In this document: positions 28,007 through 38,170 of the stretch, piece by piece
How the letters are laid out: the number at the start of each line of letters is the position of its first letter
How positions within the stretch are numbered: the stretch's first letter is position 1
Source of the DNA: Maribacter sp.
Lineage (GTDB): Bacteria; Bacteroidota; Bacteroidia; Flavobacteriales; Flavobacteriaceae
Direction of reading: 5' to 3'
Assembly: GCA_020629415.1 (NCBI GenBank)
Contig: JAHDDL010000001.1
Span: 189,942 to 253,941 of the forward strand
DNA length: 64,000 nt
The notes under the pieces: model-generated
What the model was told of the DNA's origin: nothing
The model's input: only the letters and a program-made list of their open reading frames with translations
The model's database searches: none
Translations under genes and position numbers: made by a program

Positions 28007-28870
28007 TTATGCCACTTCATGACCTTCGTTAGCCTCTAATAAAATAAACCAATCTTGTATATCCATATCAATGGAAACGGCATCCATTGCCATTTTTAAT
28101 CGTTTTGGAGTTGCCGTACCCACTACAGGATGAATTTTAGATGGGTGTTTTAAAATCCAAGCCAACAACAGTTGATCTTCTGTGGCGTTGTATTTTTCGG
28201 TAAAATCTGCCAAAACCTTTTTGACCCGTGTATTTGCCTGAGATTCTTCCCTAAAATAACTGCCTAGCGGACTCCAGCTCATGGCCAGGCGGTCAAATGC
28301 AACGCAGTCATCCAAAGTACCGTTGCTCATTACTTCATTTGCAGAAAGTGAAAACTCTACTTGGTTTGCCTCTACCTGTATCTCCTTTTCTATTAACTGA
28401 ATTTGTGCTGGCGTAAAGTTTGACACTCCAAATTGTCTGATCTTACCATCCTGCTTCAATTTATCTACAGCTTCTGCAATTTCCGATGGATTCATCAAAG
28501 GACTTGGTCTGTGCAGCAGCAATAAATCTAAATGATCCGTTTGTAGCTTTTTTAACGAGCGTTCAACAGATGATATAATATATGCTGTACTATAGTCATA
28601 ATGCTTAACCCTGTTCGATCGTTCTTTTACATAAAACTGTATACCGCATTTGCTGATCAATTGAATATCCTCCCTTTTAATTGAACTCTCTTTCAAGGCC
28701 TTGCCAAAATCCTCTTCAGTAGTATAGTCGCCATAAATATCGGCATGGTCGAAAGTAGTAATTCTATGATCTATGCAATGATTCATAAGTGATATCATAT
28801 CTTTGGTAGAATGCTGTTTGCCCCATTTGCCCCAGGTCATAGTACCTGCAATTATTCTAGAATATTTCAA
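28007..28870 (-). CDS. Aldo/keto reductase (YdhF-like)
   Basis: A 287-residue NADPH-dependent TIM-barrel reductase. The catalytic tetrad is visible: Asp and Tyr in FDHADIYGDYT (about 40-50), Lys in LISKCGIQ and His in LLLHRPSPL. The C-terminal part carries the cofactor loop (VVGTATPKRLKMAM). The variant resembles the YdhF group of oxidoreductases. It is first in a two-gene unit with the SDR gene; no pathway is indicated. Confidence 0.9.
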   Translation of the reverse strand: MKYSRIIAGTMTWGKWGKQHSTKDMISLMNHCIDHRITTFDHADIYGDYTTEEDFGKALKESSIKREDIQLISKCGIQFYVKERSNRVKHYDYSTAYIISSVERSLKKLQTDHLDLLLLHRPSPLMNPSEIAEAVDKLKQDGKIRQFGVSNFTPAQIQLIEKEIQVEANQVEFSLSANEVMSNGTLDDCVAFDRLAMSWSPLGSYFREESQANTRVKKVLADFTEKYNATEDQLLLAWILKHPSKIHPVVGTATPKRLKMAMDAVSIDMDIQDWFILLEANEGHEVA

Positions 28871-29041
28871 TATATTGTATTTTGATTAATGAAATTAAAA
28901 AGAAATCCCTTAAAACGTTCATAAAAATAAGGGGTTTTCCAATTTTTTAACCTATCATTAACAGCGACTGAGTGAATAAATTTTCAATTTGCGTAACTGT
29001 TAAAATTAGAAACCTTAACAATCAATAATATATAGTTTTAA

Positions 29042-30043
29042 ATGGAAGAAAATACTTCAATTGATATTAGTGCCGTTAATGAAAAAATAGCAAAAGAAAG
29101 CGCTTTTATCGATTTACTGATGCTTGAAATGAATAAAGTGATCGTTGGCCAAAAATATATGGTTGAACGGTTATTGATCGGACTTTTAGGCCAAGGGCAT
29201 ATATTGCTTGAAGGTGTACCCGGCTTGGCAAAGACCTTAGCGATAAACACTCTTTCAAAAGCTGTTAAAGGTAGTTTTAGTAGAATTCAGTTTACTCCAG
29301 ATTTACTTCCGGCAGATGTGGTAGGTACATTGATCTACAATATGAAACTGAACGATTTCTCCATTAAGAAAGGTCCTATTTTTGCAAACTTTGTTCTTGC
29401 AGATGAAATTAACCGTGCTCCTGCCAAGGTACAATCTGCATTATTAGAGGCCATGCAAGAAAAGCAAGTGACCATTGGTGATGAAACTTTTATTCTTGAC
29501 AAACCCTTTTTGGTGATGGCTACCCAAAACCCGGTAGAGCAAGAAGGAACCTACCCGTTACCCGAAGCACAGGTGGATCGTTTTATGCTGAAGACGGTTA
29601 TTGATTATCCTAAAATTAACGAAGAACAGTTGATTATGCGCCAAAATTTAAAAGGCAGCTATGAAACTGTAAACGCCGTGGTATCCATAGACCAAATACT
29701 TAGCGCACAAAAAGCGGTTCGTGAAGTGTACATGGACGAAAAAATTGAAAAATACATTCTTGATATTGTATTTGCCACAAGATATCCAGAGAAATATAAC
29801 TTAGAAAGCTTAAAGCCGTTAATCAGTTTTGGTGCATCTCCAAGAGGTAGCATCAACCTTGGTACCGCAGCAAAATGTTATGCTTTTATAAAAAGAAGGG
29901 GTTACGTTGTACCTGAAGATGTACGTGCCGTGGTATTAGATGTTCTTAGACACAGAATAGGCATTACTTACGAGGCAGAAGCAGAAAACATTACTTCTGT
30001 TGATATCATCAATAAAATTGTAAACGAGATAGAAGTACCTTAA
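29042..30043 (+). CDS. MoxR-family AAA+ ATPase
   Basis: A 333-residue AAA+ protein with Walker A GVPGLAKT (about 59-66), Walker B plus sensor residues in LADEINRAPAKVQSALLEAMQE, and the MoxR pattern ATQNPVEQEGTYPLPEAQVDRF. MoxR ATPases act as chaperones for metallo- or VWA-domain partners. It opens the Bat operon and is followed after 86 bp by the DUF58 gene. Confidence 0.95.
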   Translation: MEENTSIDISAVNEKIAKESAFIDLLMLEMNKVIVGQKYMVERLLIGLLGQGHILLEGVPGLAKTLAINTLSKAVKGSFSRIQFTPDLLPADVVGTLIYNMKLNDFSIKKGPIFANFVLADEINRAPAKVQSALLEAMQEKQVTIGDETFILDKPFLVMATQNPVEQEGTYPLPEAQVDRFMLKTVIDYPKINEEQLIMRQNLKGSYETVNAVVSIDQILSAQKAVREVYMDEKIEKYILDIVFATRYPEKYNLESLKPLISFGASPRGSINLGTAAKCYAFIKRRGYVVPEDVRAVVLDVLRHRIGITYEAEAENITSVDIINKIVNEIEVP

Positions 30044-30129
30044 TACAGTTGCCATATTCGGAAATCCAATTATTGTATGGAAGAATATAAGATTACTGCT
30101 AACGGAGACTGTAAACTGTTTACTAAAAA

Positions 30130-30996
30130 ATGGACACCAAAGAGCTACTCAAAAAAGTACGGAAAATTGAAATAAAGACAAGGCGTCTTTCTGACCACAT
30201 ATTTGGCGGGGAATATCACTCTACCTTTAAAGGTCGTGGTATGACTTTTAGTGAAGTGCGCCAGTATCAATTTGGTGATGATGTAAGAAATATTGATTGG
30301 AATGTTACCGCACGTTACAACGAGCCTTACATAAAAGTATTTGAAGAGGAACGAGAACTTACCATGATGTTGATGGTGGACATTAGTGGATCTGAACTAT
30401 TTGGCACTACCAACCAATTTAAGAACGAGATCGTTACAGAAATATCCGCAACGTTAGCTTTTAGCGCATTGCAAAACAATGACAAAGTCGGTGTTATTCT
30501 GTTCTCTGACCAAATTGAACTTTTTATTCCGCCTAAAAAAGGAAAGACCCACGTTCTCCGTATCATTAGGGAGTTATTGGAGTTTAAACCAAAAAGCAAT
30601 AGAACGGATATTGCCCAGGCCATGAAATTCTTAAGCAGTGTCATGAAGAAAAAAGCCATTGTTTTTGTTCTTTCTGATTTTATAGACGACAATTACGAAA
30701 AAACGTTAAAAATTACTGGTAGCAAGCATGATGTAACAGGTATTAGAGTTTATGACGAACGTGAAGAGTCTATACCTAACTTGGGCATGGTGCAAGTAGA
30801 AGATGTTGAAACCGGAAAATTGCAATTGGTAAATACAAATTCTAAAAAAGTTCGTAACTCCTATGCGGAATATCACAGAGAGCGTGTTACCTATTTCAAG
30901 GAGTCTTTTACAAAATCTGGATGCGGTGTACTAGACTGCAGGGTAGATGAAAGCTATGTAAAAAAATTATTGGGCTATTTTAAAAGAAGAGGTTGA
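30130..30996 (+). CDS. DUF58 domain protein (VWA-like) of the Bat operon
   Basis: A 288-residue cytosolic protein. It has the DUF58 signature GRGMTFSEVRQYQFGDDVRNIDWNVTARYNEPYIKVFEEER and a VWA-like region with the MIDAS-type sequence MLMVDISGSELFG. DUF58 proteins are the usual partners of MoxR ATPases. Its stop overlaps the region just before the start of the next gene. Confidence 0.93.
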   Translation: MDTKELLKKVRKIEIKTRRLSDHIFGGEYHSTFKGRGMTFSEVRQYQFGDDVRNIDWNVTARYNEPYIKVFEEERELTMMLMVDISGSELFGTTNQFKNEIVTEISATLAFSALQNNDKVGVILFSDQIELFIPPKKGKTHVLRIIRELLEFKPKSNRTDIAQAMKFLSSVMKKKAIVFVLSDFIDDNYEKTLKITGSKHDVTGIRVYDEREESIPNLGMVQVEDVETGKLQLVNTNSKKVRNSYAEYHRERVTYFKESFTKSGCGVLDCRVDESYVKKLLGYFKRRG

Positions 30997-31001
30997 TACG
31001 A

Positions 31002-32663
31002 ATGAGTTATACTAATAGAGCAAATAAAATAGGTGTATCGTACATTTTACGTATTATACCGGTATTCATACTTCTATTATGGGGCTCTAACATGAGCGCT
31101 CAAGAAAGTCCGCGAATATCCACTGAGGTAGATACTACCTTTATTAAAATTGGTGAACAGATACAATGGAAAGTGACCGTAGATATAGACCCTACGGATT
31201 TTGTTATTTTTCCTGAAGGACAAACCTTTTCTCCTCTAGAAACGGTGGAGGCCTTTGCAACGGATACCACTAGAAATAAAGATCGGCTTACACTTCAAAA
31301 AATATATGCTTTAACCCAATTTGATTCTGGCGCCTATAAACTGCCTTCTCAGCGTATTGACATTAACGGCACTGGTTTTATGACCGATTCTTCTTTGATC
31401 AATGTAGCTACGGTTCCTGTAGATACCTTGAATCAGAAAATGTATGACATTAAACCGTTGATCAATGTTGAAAAAAGTAATTATACTTTTTGGAAATACA
31501 TGCTTATAGGTCTGTTAATCTTATTAATTCTTGGCTTTTTACTTTATTGGTTCGTCTTCCGTAAAAAACCACTTAGCGAAGAAGAAAAGGTTGCACTCTT
31601 ACCACCATATGACAGGGCTTTACTAGAATTGAAGCGATTAGAAAATTCTAGATACCTAATACAGGACGAATACAAAGAATACTATTCTGAACTAACTACA
31701 ATTGTACGTTCTTACCTTGAAGAAGATGCCAATGTAACCGCTCTGGAAAGTACCACCGGTCAATTGATCGAAAAATTAGAACTACTAAAAGATGCCGGCG
31801 AACTGAATTTGGATAACGATACCATAAAACAATTTCAACAAATATTACAAACGGCAGATTTAGTGAAATTTGCCAAGAACAAACCTTCTACCGCTGTTGC
31901 CGAACAAGATAGAAAGCTGGTTGAACAGATTGTTGAAAAAACTCATGAAGCCCTCCCGGAACCAACGCAGGAAGAGCTATTAGAGCAAGCCGAATACCAA
32001 GAAGAACTTGAACGTAAGGCAAAAAAGAAAAAAATTAAAATAGCGGTTATTTCTACCGTTGCGTTAGTACTTATTGGAATAACGATTGCAGGTATTAAAT
32101 TCGGATTCGGTTATTTAAAGGATACCGTTTTGGGCCATCCAACAAAAGAGCTTTTAGAAGAAGAATGGGTACGGAGTAGTTATGGTTTTCCGCCAATACA
32201 ATTAGAGACCCCACAAGTGCTGGTACGCCAAAAGATAAAATTACCGGCAGAAGCAAAAGCTGCCATAGCTGATATTCAAGCTTTTGAATATAGAAGTCCA
32301 ATTGCACTTTTTAACATTGGTACTACCAGCATCACTTTGGCACAACAAGATGTTGAACCAGAATTTGATAAGACCATTGAACGAATACTATCAAATTTTG
32401 AAAGTCAGGGAGCAAAGAACATCATTACCAAACAAGAGGAATTCAATACAATTAGCGGGGTAGAAGGTGTTAAAATTTTTGGTAGCGGTAAATTTCCTAT
32501 GCCCGGATCGGAAGAACTAATTGATGGCGAATATGCGGTGTTACTTTTTGGCGGAAAAGGCTTTCAACAATATGTAATATTAACCTGGCTAGAAGAAGAT
32601 ACATACGCACAAGAAATAGTAGACCGCATCTTATCATCGGTAGAAGTAAAAACAGAAGCATAA
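31002..32663 (+). CDS. Bat-operon membrane protein with DUF4381-like middle domain
   Basis: A 553-residue protein from the ATG at 31002; a TTG nine bases upstream overlaps the DUF58 stop. Order: signal or anchor segment (about 13-30), a periplasmic beta domain (about 35-160), membrane helix 1 (about 163-186), a cytosolic helical DUF4381-like domain (about 200-310, LPPYDRALLELKRLENSRYL), a charged linker, membrane helix 2 (about 346-365), and a C-terminal domain of about 180 residues that I do not recognise. Family members between DUF58 and BatA genes are usually shorter, so the second helix and C-terminal domain are notable. Confidence 0.82.
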   Translation: MSYTNRANKIGVSYILRIIPVFILLLWGSNMSAQESPRISTEVDTTFIKIGEQIQWKVTVDIDPTDFVIFPEGQTFSPLETVEAFATDTTRNKDRLTLQKIYALTQFDSGAYKLPSQRIDINGTGFMTDSSLINVATVPVDTLNQKMYDIKPLINVEKSNYTFWKYMLIGLLILLILGFLLYWFVFRKKPLSEEEKVALLPPYDRALLELKRLENSRYLIQDEYKEYYSELTTIVRSYLEEDANVTALESTTGQLIEKLELLKDAGELNLDNDTIKQFQQILQTADLVKFAKNKPSTAVAEQDRKLVEQIVEKTHEALPEPTQEELLEQAEYQEELERKAKKKKIKIAVISTVALVLIGITIAGIKFGFGYLKDTVLGHPTKELLEEEWVRSSYGFPPIQLETPQVLVRQKIKLPAEAKAAIADIQAFEYRSPIALFNIGTTSITLAQQDVEPEFDKTIERILSNFESQGAKNIITKQEEFNTISGVEGVKIFGSGKFPMPGSEELIDGEYAVLLFGGKGFQQYVILTWLEEDTYAQEIVDRILSSVEVKTEA

Positions 32664-33662
32664 ATGTTAGAGAATATATCATTTGCAAACCCTGATTTCT
32701 TTTGGCTGTTCTTATTACTGCCATTGGCAATTTTGTGGTATATCTTTAAGCAAAAAGAGCAAAACGCATCATTACGTATATCTAGCACAAAAGGTTTTAG
32801 CTACAGTAGCATTTTACCCAAGTTCAAACCCGCATTGTTCATATTACGCTTATTGGCCTTGAGTGCTATTATAGTAGCTCTTGCAAGACCACAGACAGAA
32901 GATATCTCTACCCGTTCAAAGACTACAAAAGGTATAGATATTGTCATGGCAATAGATGTGTCTTCCAGTATGTTGGCAAGAGACCTAAAACCAAATAGGT
33001 TGGCCGCACTTAAAGATGTTGCCGCAGATTTTATAAAAAATAGGCCCAACGACCGTATAGGTATTGTTGCATATGCCGGTGAAGGATATACCAAAACACC
33101 TATTACCACAGATAAAGCCATTGTACTGAACGCACTCTCAGAAATTTCATATGGCCAATTAGATGACGGTACGGCAATTGGTATGGGGCTGGCAACTTCC
33201 GTGAACCGTTTAAAGGATAGCAAGGCAAAAAGTAAAATTATCATATTGCTGACCGACGGGGTCAACAATTCCGGTTTTATAGAACCACAAACAGCATCTG
33301 ACCTAGCCCTTGAATTTGGTATTAAAACATACACCATTGGTTTAGGTACAAATGGAAATGCACTTTCACCAGTTTCGTATAATGCCGATGGCTCTTTCAG
33401 ATTTGGAATGCGTCAGGTAGAAATAGATGAAGAACTACTTAAAGATATAGCCAGTACCACCGGAGGAAGATATTTTAGAGCAACCGATAACGAATCTCTA
33501 GAAGAAATCTATGACGAAATCAATAAACTGGAAAAAACCGAGGTAGAAGAATTCAAATACTACCGCTACGAGGAAAAATTTAGAATTTGGGTATTATTAG
33601 CAGGAGGTTTGCTTTTGTTAGAATGGATTTTAAGAAATACGCTTTTTAGAAGCTTTGTTTAA
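32664..33662 (+). CDS. batA: BatA-type VWA membrane protein
   Basis: A 332-residue protein with two N-terminal membrane helices (about 8-22 and 55-75), a VWA domain from about 90 with the MIDAS motif DVSSS in VMAIDVSSSMLARDLKPNRL, the TDG metal residues in ILLTDGVNNSG, and a C-terminal membrane helix. The ATG follows directly after the upstream stop codon. In Bacteroidetes the Bat proteins are linked to oxygen tolerance; the mechanism is unknown. Confidence 0.93.
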   Translation: MLENISFANPDFFWLFLLLPLAILWYIFKQKEQNASLRISSTKGFSYSSILPKFKPALFILRLLALSAIIVALARPQTEDISTRSKTTKGIDIVMAIDVSSSMLARDLKPNRLAALKDVAADFIKNRPNDRIGIVAYAGEGYTKTPITTDKAIVLNALSEISYGQLDDGTAIGMGLATSVNRLKDSKAKSKIIILLTDGVNNSGFIEPQTASDLALEFGIKTYTIGLGTNGNALSPVSYNADGSFRFGMRQVEIDEELLKDIASTTGGRYFRATDNESLEEIYDEINKLEKTEVEEFKYYRYEEKFRIWVLLAGGLLLLEWILRNTLFRSFV

Positions 33663-33663
33663 T

Positions 33664-34710
33664 ATGATACAGTACGACGAAAAAATATACTTTTATTTAC
33701 TCTTTATCATTCCGGTGATAATAGTGCTGTTCTTTTTACTATTGGTCTGGAAAAAGAGAACGCAAAAGAAATTTGCGGATCCTGAACTTTTAAAAAGATT
33801 GACACCAAACCGCTCTTACAATAAGGGCGGACTAAAATTAATAGTCTTTACACTTGCCTTGGCATTGCTGGTCATTGGTTTGGTAAACCCAAAAATTGGC
33901 ACAAAATTAGAAACCGTAAAAAGAGAAGGTGTAGATATTGTTTTTGCGGTAGATGTCAGTAAAAGTATGTTGGCGGAAGATATTGCCCCTAATAGAATAG
34001 AAAAAGCTAAAAGATTGGTTTCTGAAATCATTAATCAATTAGCAAGTGATAGAATTGGTATTATAGCCTATGCGGGACAAGCATACCCACAATTACCCAT
34101 AACCACAGATTACGGTGCGGCAAAAATGTTCTTACAGGGTATGAATACTGACATGCTTACATCTCAAGGTACCGCTATTGACCAAGCCATTGAACTGGCA
34201 TCTACCTATTATGATGATGTGGAACAGACCAACCGTGTACTGTTCATTATCTCTGATGGTGAAGATCATTCAGAGGGCTCAACACTAGATGCCGTAGAAG
34301 AAGCCGTTGAAGAAGGCATTATCATATACACTATTGGGGTAGGTAAAGAAAAAGGGGCGCCTATACCAATAAAAAGAAATGGTATTTTAGAAAGCCTAAA
34401 GAAAGATAGCCAAGGTGAAACCGTAATCACCAGATTAAACGAAACTGTATTAGCGGAAATTGCAAGCGAAGGTAATGGACAATATATTGATGGCTCCAAT
34501 ACAGATGCCGCAGTAGAGTATATTAAAGAAGAATTATTGAAAATGGATAAAAAGGAATTTGAAGCCAAACAATTCGCAGAATACAAAGATCAATTTCAGT
34601 GGTTTGTAGGCGCGGCATTGTTGCTTCTCTTTTTAGATATTTTTATCTTGGACCGCAAGACAAGCTGGTTAAAAAAACTTAATCTGTTCAATGAGAAAAG
34701 AAATGAATAA
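33664..34710 (+). CDS. batB: BatB-type VWA membrane protein
   Basis: A 348-residue paralogue of BatA: N-terminal membrane helices (about 10-28 and 58-75), VWA domain with VFAVDVSKSMLAEDIAPNRI (MIDAS DVSKS) and IISDGEDHSEGS, and a C-terminal membrane helix (about 300-318). Its ATG lies one base after the batA stop. A heterodimer with BatA through the VWA domains is plausible from the family, not shown here. The 3' end overlaps the BatC start by 20 bp. Confidence 0.93.
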   Translation: MIQYDEKIYFYLLFIIPVIIVLFFLLLVWKKRTQKKFADPELLKRLTPNRSYNKGGLKLIVFTLALALLVIGLVNPKIGTKLETVKREGVDIVFAVDVSKSMLAEDIAPNRIEKAKRLVSEIINQLASDRIGIIAYAGQAYPQLPITTDYGAAKMFLQGMNTDMLTSQGTAIDQAIELASTYYDDVEQTNRVLFIISDGEDHSEGSTLDAVEEAVEEGIIIYTIGVGKEKGAPIPIKRNGILESLKKDSQGETVITRLNETVLAEIASEGNGQYIDGSNTDAAVEYIKEELLKMDKKEFEAKQFAEYKDQFQWFVGAALLLLFLDIFILDRKTSWLKKLNLFNEKRNE

Positions 34711-35563
34711 GATAAACACGGTACTACTATTGCTTTTTGTTTGTTTGTCCTCTTTTGCTCAAGAGAATGACGAAAAGGAAAAAGAAAAAGCTTTAAGATT
34801 ATCTACCAATTTAACCTGGGATGCCAACAAGGCATTGTCAGAAGATGATTTTATTGCCGCAGAGGTGAATTATAGAAAAGCAATATCAAAAAGTACAGAT
34901 AATAGCGCAGCGCCTTATAACTTAGGTAATGCCTACTATGAAAATGAAACGTATAATGAGGCGTTTGGCAGGTTTAAAGAAGCTGGTGAAGCTTCTACAA
35001 CTAAAACTGACAAACATAAAGCTTACCATAATATGGGTAATGTTTTCATGAAACGTAAAGATTATGCCAAGGCGGTAGAAGCTTATAAAGAAGCTTTACG
35101 CAATGATCCTACTGACGAAGAAACCCGTTATAATCTAGCTTTGGCCAAAGAACTTTTGAAAAAGGATCAAGACGAGAACAAACAAGACCAAAACGAAAAA
35201 GACAAAGACAAAGACAACAAGGACGAAAACAAAGACCAAGATCAAAAAGACGAAGGCGAGAACGAGGATAAAAAAGATCAAGGTGAAGATGGCGACAAGG
35301 GAGATGAAGGCGATAAAGACAAAGAGAACAAAGATGATAATAACGAAGGTGAAGGCGACAATGAATCTGATCAAAAGAAAAAGCCGGAACAGGGTGATGG
35401 TGAAAACCAGCAGAATCAACAACAACCTAAACCTAATCAACTCTCTAAACAACAAGTCGAAAATTTATTGAGAGCCATGCAAAATGCAGAGAAAAAGGTT
35501 CAAGATAAAATCGATGCCAAAAAAGTAAAAGGAGCAAAAATTAAAACCGAAAAAGATTGGTAG
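34691..35563 (+). CDS. batC: BatC-type TPR protein with acidic low-complexity tail
   Basis: A 290-residue exported protein: signal peptide (about 1-25), TPR repeats (about 28-155, e.g. AAPYNLGNAYYENETYNEAFGRF and AYHNMGNVFMKRKDYAKAVEAYKEALRNDP), then about 95 residues almost entirely of Asp, Glu, Lys, Asn, Gln and Gly (about 155-250), and a short basic C-terminal helix. The charged tail is probably disordered. A second in-frame ATG at 34703 is an equally good start. It overlaps batB by 20 bp. Confidence 0.9.
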   Translation: MRKEMNKINTVLLLLFVCLSSFAQENDEKEKEKALRLSTNLTWDANKALSEDDFIAAEVNYRKAISKSTDNSAAPYNLGNAYYENETYNEAFGRFKEAGEASTTKTDKHKAYHNMGNVFMKRKDYAKAVEAYKEALRNDPTDEETRYNLALAKELLKKDQDENKQDQNEKDKDKDNKDENKDQDQKDEGENEDKKDQGEDGDKGDEGDKDKENKDDNNEGEGDNESDQKKKPEQGDGENQQNQQQPKPNQLSKQQVENLLRAMQNAEKKVQDKIDAKKVKGAKIKTEKDW

Positions 35564-37347
35564 ATTTTAAATCCATAGCAAAACTTGGGTTAGTATTGAC
35601 CGTATTCCTGTCTTCAATATGCATGATGGGCCAAAATAACGGTGGGGTAACTTTTGAAATGAAACTGAGTAAACCAAAGCTTGGTCTAAATGAAAGATTA
35701 CGAGTAGATTTTACCATGAACCGCGATGGCGATAATTTTAGTCCGCCAGATTTTGCAGGTTTTAAAGTAATCATGGGACCTTCTCAATCTATAAGTTCTT
35801 CTTGGATCAATGGAGTAAGAAGCTATTCTAAATCATATTCATATACACTAGCACCTACTGCCAGAGGTAAATTTACCATTAAACAAGCTTCTATAGTAAT
35901 TGATGGCGAAACCTATAAGTCATTGGCACAAAATGTTGAAGTTACAGCGGCAGTAGACAAACCCAGCGATCAAATGACCGCCGATGATATAGCAGATGAA
36001 AATTTACATTTGGTAGCCGAGATTTCAAAAACAAATCCGTATTTAAACGAAGCTATAACAGTAATTTACAAATTATATGTTAGTCCTAATATTAGCGTAT
36101 CAAATTATCAACCTTTAGATAATCCAACCTATAATAATTTCTGGAGCCAAGATATAAAGGTAAACGGGCTTAGTGCGCAAAATGGAACTTATAAAGGCAA
36201 GCCTTACCGGTATGCTATTTTAAAACGTGTAGTTCTTTATCCGCAGAAATCCGGAAAACTGGACATAGAACCACTTTCACTAGATGTAACCGTAGATGTA
36301 CCAACGGGTAGAAGAGACTTTTTTGGACAAAAAATGTATGCCCAAACCAACAAAACGGTATCTGCCGGCAAAAGAACAATTAATGTAAAACCTTTGCCTA
36401 TTGAAAACCAACCTGCAGATTTTAATGGAGCCGTTGGGGATTTTGATTTTTCAGTGACTACTAGCAAGACCAGTTTAAATGCATCGGAATCTTTACAGGC
36501 AACCGTGGAGGTCAGTGGTAAAGGAAACCTAAAATTATTTAAACTTCCTGTATTAGAATTGCCAAGTGCTTTAGAAGTCTATGAACCGGAATTTACGGAG
36601 GGTGTTAGAACAACCTTGGCAGGAATGCAAGGCAAGGTTAGCAACCAATATACCATTGTACCTTCTTTTAGAGGAAAATATCCAATTGCCCCGTTAAGCT
36701 TTAGCTATTTTAACCCATCTACAGGAAAATATTCTACGTTAACATCCAATGAAATTGTTATTAATGTTTTGGAAGGTCCTTTAAGTGCATCGTCCAATGC
36801 CGTAGGAAATGCAAATAGCAATAAACAATCTGTAGTAAGTAACGGCAATGAGTTTAATTTTATAAAATTAAACCCCAATTTAACCGGTAAATCCGTTTCA
36901 TATTTCTTTGGATCAACCTCATTTTATTTATGGCTCTTGTGTCCTTTACTACTCATTCCCCTAGCTATAGTTTTGAGAAAGAAAAGAGATGCCATTGCGG
37001 GAGATGTGGTAGGCAACAAAATTCGAAAAGCAAACAAACTGGCTCGAAAATATTTATCTGCTGCAAGAAAACAATTAGGTAACAAAGAGTCTTTTTATGT
37101 TGCTCTAGAACGTGCATTGCACAATTATTTAAAAGCAAAATTAAAGATTGAAACCTCTGAGTTCAGTAAAGATAAAATTACAGAGTTACTAAGGGCAAAA
37201 CAGGTAGACGACACCAGTACGGACAGTTTCATTGCATTATTAAAGAACTGTGAAGCGGCAAGATATAGTCCTTTTTCAAATGTACAGATGCAAGCCGACT
37301 ATGACAAAGCTAGTGAGGTAATTTCTATAATGGATAAACAATTATAA
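35557..37347 (+). CDS. batD: BatD-type oxygen-tolerance protein
   Basis: A 596-residue protein: signal peptide ending near MMGQNN, several Ig-like periplasmic domains (about 25-410, with VTFEMKLSKPKLGLNERLRVDF and the FGQKMYAQTNKTV region), a membrane helix (about 455-473), and a cytosolic helical domain (about 485-596) resembling a DUF4381-like or TPR-like module. The only start before the signal peptide is a TTG at 35557-35559, which overlaps the TAG stop of batC. Confidence 0.9.
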   Translation: MVDFKSIAKLGLVLTVFLSSICMMGQNNGGVTFEMKLSKPKLGLNERLRVDFTMNRDGDNFSPPDFAGFKVIMGPSQSISSSWINGVRSYSKSYSYTLAPTARGKFTIKQASIVIDGETYKSLAQNVEVTAAVDKPSDQMTADDIADENLHLVAEISKTNPYLNEAITVIYKLYVSPNISVSNYQPLDNPTYNNFWSQDIKVNGLSAQNGTYKGKPYRYAILKRVVLYPQKSGKLDIEPLSLDVTVDVPTGRRDFFGQKMYAQTNKTVSAGKRTINVKPLPIENQPADFNGAVGDFDFSVTTSKTSLNASESLQATVEVSGKGNLKLFKLPVLELPSALEVYEPEFTEGVRTTLAGMQGKVSNQYTIVPSFRGKYPIAPLSFSYFNPSTGKYSTLTSNEIVINVLEGPLSASSNAVGNANSNKQSVVSNGNEFNFIKLNPNLTGKSVSYFFGSTSFYLWLLCPLLLIPLAIVLRKKRDAIAGDVVGNKIRKANKLARKYLSAARKQLGNKESFYVALERALHNYLKAKLKIETSEFSKDKITELLRAKQVDDTSTDSFIALLKNCEAARYSPFSNVQMQADYDKASEVISIMDKQL

Positions 37348-37349
37348 AC

Positions 37350-38111
37350 ATGTTCAAAAAGCTCATTACTTTTATCGGCCTTTTTGCAGTGCTAGTTTGT
37401 ACCGCCCAGAACGAACAATTGTTTGAAAAGGCTACAGCGTCCTATAATGCCGGTGACTACGAAGATGCCACTAATTATTATTTGGATATTCTTGAAAACG
37501 GCAAACATTCATCTGCAGTGTACTTCAATCTTGGAAATTCTTACTACAAACAAAATAAAATTGCGGAAAGCATTTATTATTTTGAAAAAGCCCTGTTACT
37601 ATCGCCTAATGATGAGGAGATAAAAACAAATCTTAGCTATGCTCAAAATATGACCATTGATGCCATAGATATAATGCCAGAGACTGGTCTATCTAAATTG
37701 TACAAAAACGTTACCGGCAAATTAACTTTTGACGAGTGGGCATACACGGCCGTAGGGTTCATGATCGTATTTGTAGTGCTATACATTTTATTTTATTATG
37801 CTGTTTATTCTTCAAGAAAGAGATTAACTTTTATAGGAAGTATGTTCGCTTTGTTGTTATGTCTTTTATCGGTAGTGTTCGCATATGTGCAGCGCAATGA
37901 TTTTGACCAACATAGACCAGCTATTATTTTTGCTGAGGAAAGTGCTGTAAAATCTGAACCGAACAGTAAAAGCGAACAAGTTTTTCTTATTCATGCAGGG
38001 ACCAAGTTAAATGTACTGGATGAATTGAATAATTGGAAAAAAATTAAACTTACGGACGGTAAAACCGGATGGGTCAAAAACAATGATCTAAAATTGTTAA
38101 AGGATTTTTAG
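37350..38111 (+). CDS. batE: BatE-type TPR and SH3 domain protein
   Basis: A 253-residue protein: signal peptide (about 1-19), TPR repeats (about 20-100, VYFNLGNSYYKQNKIAESIYYFEKAL), two membrane helices (about 130-150 and 158-178), and a C-terminal bacterial SH3 domain (about 190-250, VFLIHAGTKLNVLDELNNWKKIKLTDGKTGWV). Starts two bases after the batD stop and closes the Bat operon. Confidence 0.92.
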   Translation: MFKKLITFIGLFAVLVCTAQNEQLFEKATASYNAGDYEDATNYYLDILENGKHSSAVYFNLGNSYYKQNKIAESIYYFEKALLLSPNDEEIKTNLSYAQNMTIDAIDIMPETGLSKLYKNVTGKLTFDEWAYTAVGFMIVFVVLYILFYYAVYSSRKRLTFIGSMFALLLCLLSVVFAYVQRNDFDQHRPAIIFAEESAVKSEPNSKSEQVFLIHAGTKLNVLDELNNWKKIKLTDGKTGWVKNNDLKLLKDF

Positions 38112-38170
38112 CCAATAGTGCATAATTGTTAACTATTTGCACACTATCTTTATAAATCATACATTTATAT

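Noticed and set aside
35135..35455. Minus-strand ORF opposite the BatC tail
   Set aside because: Its Leu/Phe/Val-rich composition is the complement of the low-complexity acidic codons in BatC.
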